NCBI GenBank assembly: GCA_021839785.1
Contig: JAKCAB010000109.1
Span: forward strand, 1-6,987
Source: a bacterium
GTDB taxonomy: Bacteria; Verrucomicrobiota; Verrucomicrobiae; Limisphaerales; J093
Direction: 5' to 3'
DNA length: 6,987 nucleotides
Shown: positions 1 to 5,962 of the stretch, piece after piece
How the letters are laid out: each line of letters begins with the position of its first letter
Position numbering within the stretch: position 1 is the stretch's first letter
The notes under the pieces: generated by a model
What the model was told of the DNA's origin: nothing
Databases searched by the model: none
The model's input: only the letters and a program-made list of their open reading frames with translations
Made by a program: the position numbers and the translations under genes

Positions 1-87
1 TGGGGAGCCCGCCCGCCCTCGGGTGTGGCGGGACGCGCCTCGCCGTGCGATCTCCCAACCTCGTCGCGTTCTGCGAAGATTTTTATG

Positions 88-155
88 TCGCGCGAAGGGC
101 GCGAAGAGAGCGAAGGATGAGAATAGCCTTGCTGGCCTTCGCGCCCTTCGCGCGA
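88..155. repeat. Long inverted repeat (hairpin element) with GCGAAG-rich arms
   Basis: The left arm TCGCGCGAAGGGCGCGAAG (88-106) is exactly complementary to CTTCGCGCCCTTCGCGCGA (137-155), giving a perfect 19-bp stem. Pairing continues inward as AGC/GCT and AAGG/CCTT with one bulged G at 112, leaving a loop of about 10 nt (117-126). The whole element is therefore a nearly continuous hairpin. The arms are made of degenerate GCGAAGG-like words. It is not followed by a clear T-tract, only AAATTTT, so I do not call it an intrinsic terminator. It is more likely a dispersed intergenic repeat of the REP/MITE type. Whether it recurs in the genome cannot be seen from one window. Confidence 0.75.
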
Positions 156-198
156 AATTTTCGGTTGCGGCTGGGCCGCATCGCTTCCGACCAGCACC

Positions 199-222
199 GT
201 TTTCGGCGAGGGCGCCGAAAAC
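199..222. repeat. Perfect 10-bp inverted repeat, 4-nt loop
   Basis: GTTTTCGGCG (199-208) pairs perfectly with CGCCGAAAAC (213-222) around an AGGG loop. The A-tract side and T-tract side lie within the stem, and no poly-T follows on either strand, so terminator function is not supported. It could be a protein-binding site or part of a larger intergenic repeat. No partner copy is visible in this window. Confidence 0.55.
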
Positions 223-352
223 CGCCCGCGGGGCGCGTGCGCTCCCCAACGCAACTTCGGTTTTCGGGTTAAACGCCGCGCCACGCAGACGAGAAGATGG
301 TGCCGTTGCCGGCAGGCTTTATACCAAGGTGTGTTCAATAGGCCATGAACGG

Positions 353-414
353 CCCCCTCATCCCGGCCTTCTCCCCCACTGGGGGAGAAGGTGTCCGGAG
401 GACGGATGAGGGGG
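353..414. repeat. REP-like bipartite inverted repeat (CCCCCTCATCC...GGATGAGGGGG)
   Basis: The outer arms CCCCCTCATCC (353-363) and GGATGAGGGGG (404-414) are perfect 11-bp complements. Inside them, CCTTCTCCCCC (367-377) and GGGGGAGAAGG (381-391) form a second perfect 11-bp stem with a 3-nt ACT loop. The result is a two-tier, partly cruciform element of 62 bp. Read in the gene 1 frame it gives a PLIPAFSPTGGEG-type peptide, which I recognise as a frequent spurious N-terminus in annotated proteins from repeat-rich bacteria. This is the main reason for placing the gene 1 start downstream of the element and not at the ATG at 345. Confidence 0.8.
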
Positions 415-542
415 AATTCGTGTCGCCTGGAAGGCAATTCAGTATTACTCGTCGGGCGGGCCTGCTCCGGTCATTCAACCGACTCGTTGTCTATGCCTTA
501 TCCAGGCCAGCCGGCGGTTTCGGGATTGAAACGGCCCTCGGC

Positions 543-3500
543 ATGAGCAAGATCGTCCTCATGCTTCCGGCTGCGGACGCCCCAACTCCGTGCTCCCGCC
601 GATCGGCCTTGCGGCCGGCTGTCGCCCTTGGCCTGGCCTCGGTGATGAGTTGGAGTGTTCGCGCCAGCGACGCGATTTCGCCGGCCGTGAATTGGCGTCC
701 AGGTGCCGGCGCCCGCCTGGCCGCCGTCCAAGCGGTGGGTGCCGGCAAAACGGGCTTCACTCTGCTGGCGCCCAGCCAGACCGGCATCGTCTTCACCAAC
801 CTCTTGCCCGAAGCGCGCCATCTCACAAACCAAATCCTGCCGAACGGTTCCGGCGTCGCTGCGGGCGACATTGACGCCGACGGCTGGTGCGACCTGTTTT
901 TCTGCGGCCTGAAAGATTCCGGCTGCCAGCTTTACCGGAACCTGGGCGGCTGGCGCTTCACGAACGTTACCGAACAAGCCGGCGTGGCCTGCGCGGGTCG
1001 CGACAACACCGGCGCCGCGTTCGCGGATCTCGACGGCGACGGCGATCTCGACCTGATCGTGAACTCGCTGGGCGGCGGCACGCATGTCTTTTTCAACGAC
1101 GGCCGCGGTCGCTTCAAGGCCGGCCCCCAGATGTTGAACGCCGGCCTGGGCGGCACCTCGCTCGGACTTGCCGATGCCAACGGTGATGGAGCCTTGGACC
1201 TCTACGTCGCGAACTACCGCGTCACCACGCTCACCGACATGCCGGGCGCGCGGTTCAGCGTGAAATTGGTCAATGGGCAGCCGATGGTGGTCGCGATCAA
1301 CGGCCGACCGCCCACCGATCCCGAATGGACGAACCGCTTCCGGTTCAAGTTCGAGTTGGGTCCGGGCGGGCGCGGCAAGTTCGGCCGCGAAGAACTGGGC
1401 GAGCCGGACGCCTACTTCGTCAACGACGGCCACGGGCACTTCACGCCGGCTTCGTTCACGAGCGGAACCTTCCTCGACGAAGCCGGCCAGCCGCTGAAGG
1501 CGCCGCTGTTTGACTGGGGACTGTCGGTGTTGTTTCGCGACCTCAACAGCGACGGCGCGCCCGACCTTTATGTCTGCAACGATTTCGGCACACCAGACCG
1601 TCTCTGGCTGAACGATGGCCGCGGGCACTTTCGGCTGGCGCCGCGGCTGGCCATCCGCCAGACCAGCCTCGCCTCGATGGCCGTCGATGCCGCCGACCTC
1701 GACCGCGATGGCCACGACGATTTGGTGGTGCTGGACATGCTCAGCCGCGATCACCGCCGCCGCTTGGAACAGCGCAATATCCTGCGCGCCGAGCTGGCGC
1801 CGGCCGAGGACATCGCCGGACGCCCGCAGTACCCGCGCAACACGCTGCTCTGGAATCGCGGCGACGGCACGTACGCCGAGATCGCCCAGTTCGCCGGCAT
1901 CGAAGCCAGCGAGTGGTCCTGGAACCCGGTGCTCCTGGACGTGGACCTGGACGGCTACGAGGACCTCCTCGTCCCGAACGGCTTCGTGCGCGACAACATG
2001 AATCTCGACGCGATGAACCGCATCCTGGCGGAGCAGGTCCGGCGGCGCTTGTCGGCGATCGAGGAACTGAACCTGCGCGCGCTTTATCCGCCGCTGAACA
2101 CACCGAACCTGGCGTTTCGCAATTTGGGGAATCTAAAATTCGCCGAGTGCAGCCAGGCTTGGGGCTTCGATCAGCCGACCATTTCGCAAGGCGCCTGCCT
2201 CGCCGATCTCGACAACGATGGCGACCTCGACCTGGCGGTCAACAACCTGAACCGCAGGGCCGGCATTTACCGCAACGACAGCCCGGCGCCGCGCGTGGCG
2301 GTGCGGTTGCGCGGCCAACCGCCCAACACGGGCGGCATCGGCGCGCGGATCACGGTCGCCGGCGGGCCGGTGCTGCAAAGCCAGGAGATTGTCTGCGGCG
2401 GACGCTACTGTTCGAGCGACCTGGCCCAGCGCACCTTTGCCGCCGGCACGGCCAAGTCGCTCGAAGTGCGGGTGCGCTGGCGGAGCGGACGCGAGAGCGC
2501 CGTTTCCAACGTTCCGCCGAACACCTTGCTCGAAGTGTCCGAACCGGCCGGGCTGATTCCGAGCCCGGCTTCGCCCGCCGCAGAATCCGCGAGCCCGCCT
2601 TCACCGATTCGTTTCGACGACGCGAGCGACGCGCTCCGGCACGTCCACCAAGACGCGCCCTTCGACGACTTCGAGCGGCAGCCGTTGCTGCCGCGCAAGC
2701 TCAGCCAGCTTGGCCCCGGCGTCGCGTGGTGGGACCTCGACGGCGATGGGCGCGACGACTTGGCGATTGGCGGCGGTCGCGGCGGGCAGCTCGCGTGGTT
2801 CAAAAACCTTGGCGGCGGACGTTTTCAGCGTGGCGGCGGCCCGGCGTGGGATGCGCCGCTCGATCGCGATGCGGCCGGCCTTGCTGGCCTGGCCGGCGCC
2901 TTGCTCGTTGCCTTCGCCAATTACGAAGACGGCGCCACGAACGGGCCGGGTGTGGCGATGCTGGGTGCCACCGCGGCGAAGCCGGTGCTGCCGCTGGCAG
3001 TGCCGAGCTTCGGCCCGCTGGCGGTGGCCGATTACGACGGCGACGGCCATCTCGACTTGTTTGTGGGCGCACGCGCGGTGGGCGGGCGCTACCCGACGGC
3101 GGGACCATCTCAGCTTTTTCGCCGGCGCAACGACGGCTTCGTTTTGGATGCCGAGAACACGCAGGCGCTGCCCGAAGTTTTGGTGAGCAGCGCCATTTGG
3201 TCGGACCTCACCGGCGACGGCTGGCCCGAACTGGTGCTGGCGTGCGACTGGGGACCGCTCCGCGTCTTTCGCAACGACCGCGGCAGATTGACCGAATGGA
3301 ATCCACCGCTGACTTGGTCCGAGAACGCAACTAACGCCGCGCCTGGCTCACCTCTCGCCGCTCGCCCCTCGCCGCTCTCCCCTCATCTCTCGCCCCTCGT
3401 CTCTCGCCCCTCATCCCTCGCCGAACTCACCGGCTGGTGGAATGGCGTCGCCGCGGGCGATTTCGACAACGATGGCCGGCTCGATTTCATCGCCACCAAC

Positions 3501-4430
3501 TGGGGCGAGAACACGCGCTACGAGCATTGGCGGCCGGCGCCGCTGCGGGTGTATTTCGGCGACTTCAACGAGGACGGCGGTGTCGAATTGCTCGAAGCGC
3601 ACCTCGCGTCCGAGCTGGGGACATTCGCGCCGGAGCGGATGCTCGACGCGGTCGCGCGCAGCGTGCCGCGGCTGGGTGCGCGGTTCACCACCCACGCGGC
3701 CTGGGCCAACGCCGGCATCGACCAAGTGCTCGGCGACGCGCGGCGCACCGCTCAATTCCGCGAGGCGGTCTGGCTGGAGTCCACGCTGTTTCTGAACCGC
3801 GGCGATCGCTTTGAAGTCCGCGTCCTCCCGGCCGAAGCGCAGTTCGCACCGGCGTTCGCGGTTTGTGTCGCGGACGCCGATGGCGACGGCAACGAGGACG
3901 TTTTTCTCAGCCAGAATTTCTTCGACGTGGACCTGGATACTTCACGTTACGACGCCGGGCGAGGCTTGTGGCTGCGCGGGGACGGGCAGGGCGGTCTGAC
4001 GCCGGTGCGCGGGCAGGACAGCGGCGTGCGCATTTATGGCGAGCAACGCGGCGCGGCGCTCGCGGACTACGACGGCGACGGGCGCGTGGATTTGGTGGTG
4101 ACCCAGAACAGCGCGGAAACGAAGTTGTTCCACAACGCGGGCGCGAAGCCAGGCTTGCGCGTGCGATTGACGGGAGCGGCAGGAAATCCAACCGGTGTCG
4201 GAGCCGTGGTCCGGCTGCGGTTTGGCGACACGCTCGGGCCCGCGCGCGAAGTCCGGGCCGGCAGCGGTTATTGGTCGCAGGACAGCCCGGTGCTGGTCTT
4301 GGGCACGCCGCAGCCGCCGACGGCCATCCAAATCCGCTGGCCGGGCGGGAAGGTCACGGAGCGTCCCGTGCCGGCGGGCGCGCGTGAACTCTCGATTCAC
4401 GACACCGGGAAAGTCGAGGTGCGGCCATGA
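543..4430 (+). CDS. Exported double-module FG-GAP/VCBS repeat protein with two UnbV/ASPIC domains (CRTAC1-like)
   Basis: The product has about 1295 aa. The frame is open back to 345, but that ATG lies at the edge of the REP-like element. The ATG at 543 (or 561) leads into a plausible signal peptide: basic SRRSALR, then hydrophobic PAVALGLASVMSW, with likely cleavage near VRASDA at residues 37-42. No good Shine-Dalgarno precedes either ATG, so the start is uncertain. Module 1 has calcium-loop motifs beginning at residues 109, 162, 211, 333, 385, 466 and 555, then a UnbV/ASPIC domain at about 585-666. A Pro/Ala/Ser linker (about 668-696) follows; it contains a 16-nt imperfect direct repeat (2560-2575 and 2590-2605). 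Module 2 has motifs at 731, 830, 888, 973, 1007, 1111 and 1175, a motif-free, probably helical insert (about 1017-1100), and a second UnbV/ASPIC domain (about 1205-1290). Both modules probably form calcium-binding beta-propellers in the periplasm or outside the cell (family knowledge). Substrate and partners are unknown. The first module is paralogous to the gene starting at 5959. The stop codon overlaps the next gene by ATGA. Confidence 0.88.
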   Translation: MSKIVLMLPAADAPTPCSRRSALRPAVALGLASVMSWSVRASDAISPAVNWRPGAGARLAAVQAVGAGKTGFTLLAPSQTGIVFTNLLPEARHLTNQILPNGSGVAAGDIDADGWCDLFFCGLKDSGCQLYRNLGGWRFTNVTEQAGVACAGRDNTGAAFADLDGDGDLDLIVNSLGGGTHVFFNDGRGRFKAGPQMLNAGLGGTSLGLADANGDGALDLYVANYRVTTLTDMPGARFSVKLVNGQPMVVAINGRPPTDPEWTNRFRFKFELGPGGRGKFGREELGEPDAYFVNDGHGHFTPASFTSGTFLDEAGQPLKAPLFDWGLSVLFRDLNSDGAPDLYVCNDFGTPDRLWLNDGRGHFRLAPRLAIRQTSLASMAVDAADLDRDGHDDLVVLDMLSRDHRRRLEQRNILRAELAPAEDIAGRPQYPRNTLLWNRGDGTYAEIAQFAGIEASEWSWNPVLLDVDLDGYEDLLVPNGFVRDNMNLDAMNRILAEQVRRRLSAIEELNLRALYPPLNTPNLAFRNLGNLKFAECSQAWGFDQPTISQGACLADLDNDGDLDLAVNNLNRRAGIYRNDSPAPRVAVRLRGQPPNTGGIGARITVAGGPVLQSQEIVCGGRYCSSDLAQRTFAAGTAKSLEVRVRWRSGRESAVSNVPPNTLLEVSEPAGLIPSPASPAAESASPPSPIRFDDASDALRHVHQDAPFDDFERQPLLPRKLSQLGPGVAWWDLDGDGRDDLAIGGGRGGQLAWFKNLGGGRFQRGGGPAWDAPLDRDAAGLAGLAGALLVAFANYEDGATNGPGVAMLGATAAKPVLPLAVPSFGPLAVADYDGDGHLDLFVGARAVGGRYPTAGPSQLFRRRNDGFVLDAENTQALPEVLVSSAIWSDLTGDGWPELVLACDWGPLRVFRNDRGRLTEWNPPLTWSENATNAAPGSPLAARPSPLSPHLSPLVSRPSSLAELTGWWNGVAAGDFDNDGRLDFIATNWGENTRYEHWRPAPLRVYFGDFNEDGGVELLEAHLASELGTFAPERMLDAVARSVPRLGARFTTHAAWANAGIDQVLGDARRTAQFREAVWLESTLFLNRGDRFEVRVLPAEAQFAPAFAVCVADADGDGNEDVFLSQNFFDVDLDTSRYDAGRGLWLRGDGQGGLTPVRGQDSGVRIYGEQRGAALADYDGDGRVDLVVTQNSAETKLFHNAGAKPGLRVRLTGAAGNPTGVGAVVRLRFGDTLGPAREVRAGSGYWSQDSPVLVLGTPQPPTAIQIRWPGGKVTERPVPAGARELSIHDTGKVEVRP
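3354..3423 (+). repeat. Five tandem 14-nt units (ten CTCGCCC-like heptads) inside the coding region
   Basis: Units begin at 3354, 3368, 3382, 3396 and 3410. Examples are CTCGCCGCTCGCCC, CTCATCTCTCGCCC and CTCGTCTCTCGCCC. Each unit can also be read as two heptads of consensus CTCGCCC. The tract is almost free of A on the plus strand, unlike its surroundings. It is translated as a Pro/Ser/Leu-rich stretch of about 23 residues (residues 938-961 of the double-module protein) between the loop motifs at 888 and 973, just before the conserved-looking ELTGWWNGVAAGDFDNDG block. The unit is not a multiple of 3, so gain or loss of one unit would break the frame. Confidence 0.85.
4416..4420 (+). promoter_or_regulatory. 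Shine-Dalgarno sequence GAGGT for the haem-FG-GAP gene
   Basis: GAGGT ends 6 nt before the ATG at 4427, a normal spacing. It lies inside the last codons of the upstream gene. With the ATGA overlap it supports both this start and translational coupling. Confidence 0.7.
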
Positions 4431-5962
4431 AACCGGTCGCCTTGATTTTGGCCGCGATATTTGTGGCCACGGCGCAGGCGCAAGCCGATCCCCAGGCCAC
4501 CGCCGAGTACGAGCGCGGCCGGGAGCTTTCGCATGGGTTCTGCGTGTCCTGCCACGTGTACCCGGAGCCGGACCTCCACGACGTGGCGACGTGGCGCAAA
4601 GACGTGCAGCCGTTGATGCACAAAAATGCCGGCATCGGCGAGATCAACCCGAACGGCACGGCCGCGGACCAGGCGGCGCTCGAACAGTGGCGGCTGATCT
4701 GGAACTACTATTTCCTGGCCGCGCCCGCGAAGGCGATTCCCCAAGGCCCGCGCGCGCCCATTCGGCGCGAGTTGAAAGGCTTCGCCGTCGAAGATCCGAA
4801 ATACCGCCGCGGCATCAGCTACGCCACGATGGTGCAGATCGACCCCGCCACGCAGCAGATCTACGTCGGCAACGCGCTCACGCGCAGCCTCGATGTGCTC
4901 GATCGAAACGGAAAAGGCCTCGCCACCACCCGGCTGGACACCACGTTGACGCACCTGCTGCGCGAACCCAACGGCGAATGGCTCGGCACGCAGATCGGGA
5001 TGGTGGTGCCGGACGATCGGCCGCTCGGGCGCCTGACCTTGTTCGCCCGGCCGGGGCTGAAGTTCCAACCCGTGCGGGACGTTCTCACCGGGTTGGTGCG
5101 TCCCATCGAATGCGCCGCCGGCGACCTGAATGGCGACGGCCTTCGAGACTTGGTCATCTGCAGTTACGGCAATCGCACGGGCGTGTCCGGCCAACTCGCC
5201 TGGTACGAAAACCGCGGCGGCACGAACTACGAAGAGCACGTCCTGCTCGACCGCCCCGGCGCGACCCGCAGTTACCTCGTGGACCTGGACCGCGACGGCC
5301 GGCCCGACATCGTGGCGTTGATGGCGCAAGCGCGGGAAGGCGTGTTCCTGTTTCGGAATTTGGGCGGGGGCGAGTTCCAGGAAATCCCGCTGGTGACCGA
5401 GCCGCCCGCGTGGGGCTACGTCAGCCTCCAGTTGGTCGATTTCGATGGCGACGGGAAGCTCGACCTGCTCACCGGCAACGGCGACCTGGGCGACTTCGAC
5501 TGTCCGCCCAAGCGTTACCACGGCGTGCGGCTTTACCTGAACGAAGGAAACCTCAAGTTCCGCGAGGCGTTCTTCTATCCGTTGAACGGCACCTACAACG
5601 CGGTCGCGGCCGATTTCGACGGCGACGGCGACCTGGACATCGCGGCCATCTCGTTCTTCCCCGACTACGACCACTCGCCCGAGGAGAGCTTCGTGTACTT
5701 GGAAAACCTCGGGAAACTCAACTTCGCCGCGTGGACGTTCCCAGACTGTGAGCGCGGGCGCTGGCTCACGATGGCGGTGGGCGACCTCGACGGCGATGGC
5801 GACCTCGACATCGTCCTTGGCGCGGCCTACAAAACGCCGTTCCGCACCACGGGCGAACTGCAGGCGCGGTGGGATAAGGAAGGGCCGTCGCTGCTGATCC
5901 TGCGCAACCAACTCAACGAAACCAAACCCAAGGCGGGCTCCGGCGCGCCAGCTCCACGATGA
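4427..5962 (+). CDS. Exported mono-haem cytochrome c-type FG-GAP/VCBS repeat protein
   Basis: The product has 511 aa. A clear Sec signal peptide (hydrophobic core PVALILAAIFVATA) has a likely cleavage after AQA at residue 20. The mature N-terminus carries one c-type haem-binding motif, CVSCH (residues 39-43), within a CHVYPEPDL context. Met64 in VQPLMHKN is a plausible distal axial ligand (inference). Residues about 105-225 look like beta-propeller strands without calcium loops (IYVGNALTRSLDVLDRNGKG). Five D-x-D/N-x-D-G loops follow, starting at residues 233, 286, 338, 396 and 453. CxxCH plus FG-GAP proteins with a 'CHxxPEP' signature occur in Bacteroidetes, Planctomycetes and Verrucomicrobia as uncharacterised VCBS proteins (my recollection). 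The likely role is periplasmic or extracellular electron transfer on a propeller scaffold, donor and acceptor unknown. The start is fixed by a GAGGT ribosome site, the signal peptide and the 4-nt overlap with the gene upstream. The stop overlaps the next start by ATGA. It ends in a short Lys/Pro/Ala tail with no membrane anchor or visible sorting signal. Confidence 0.9.
   Translation: MKPVALILAAIFVATAQAQADPQATAEYERGRELSHGFCVSCHVYPEPDLHDVATWRKDVQPLMHKNAGIGEINPNGTAADQAALEQWRLIWNYYFLAAPAKAIPQGPRAPIRRELKGFAVEDPKYRRGISYATMVQIDPATQQIYVGNALTRSLDVLDRNGKGLATTRLDTTLTHLLREPNGEWLGTQIGMVVPDDRPLGRLTLFARPGLKFQPVRDVLTGLVRPIECAAGDLNGDGLRDLVICSYGNRTGVSGQLAWYENRGGTNYEEHVLLDRPGATRSYLVDLDRDGRPDIVALMAQAREGVFLFRNLGGGEFQEIPLVTEPPAWGYVSLQLVDFDGDGKLDLLTGNGDLGDFDCPPKRYHGVRLYLNEGNLKFREAFFYPLNGTYNAVAADFDGDGDLDIAAISFFPDYDHSPEESFVYLENLGKLNFAAWTFPDCERGRWLTMAVGDLDGDGDLDIVLGAAYKTPFRTTGELQARWDKEGPSLLILRNQLNETKPKAGSGAPAPR

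Larger units (their letters stand above)
1..542. other. Non-coding, repeat-rich leader region upstream of the gene cluster
   Basis: I see no convincing gene here. The open frames that cross this stretch have Arg/Ala/Pro-rich translations with no domain character and run through inverted repeats, as expected for chance open frames in GC-rich DNA. The region holds a 68-nt hairpin element (88-155), a 10-bp perfect stem (199-222) and a two-part REP-like hairpin (353-414). Smaller stems are CCCGCC/GGCGGG at 12-17/27-32 and TGCGGC/GCCGCA at 166-171/175-180. Bases 415-542 should contain the promoter and 5' leader of the downstream operon. TATTAC at about 439 is a weak -10-like hexamer without a convincing -35 partner, so I do not call a promoter. 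Confidence 0.6.

Noticed and set aside
199..222. Rho-independent terminator
   Set aside because: The stem is perfect but no U-run follows; the T residues are inside the stem.
23..409. Small open frames upstream of the operon
   Set aside because: They read through the inverted repeats at 88-155 and 353-414. The peptide composition is repeat-derived and low complexity, with no ribosome site or domain.
353..414. CRISPR repeat or intrinsic terminator
   Set aside because: Only a single copy with nested arms is present, with no spacer-repeat periodicity. No T-tract follows the stem on either strand.
430..450. Promoter at TATTAC
   Set aside because: A lone -10-like hexamer without a matching -35 at proper spacing; not enough to call.
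498..1754. 418-codon open frame on the minus strand, and a similar 374-codon one at 5827-6951
   Set aside because: Both are antisense shadows of FG-GAP coding sequence with the same VAVEV/VAVDV-type composition; high GC content and repeated GAC/GGC codons keep the reverse frames open.
1913..3334. 473-codon alternative plus-strand frame, and a 518-codon one at 4195-5751
   Set aside because: Translations are Arg/Pro/Ala-rich with no recognisable domain and overlap genes with clear family motifs in the correct frame.
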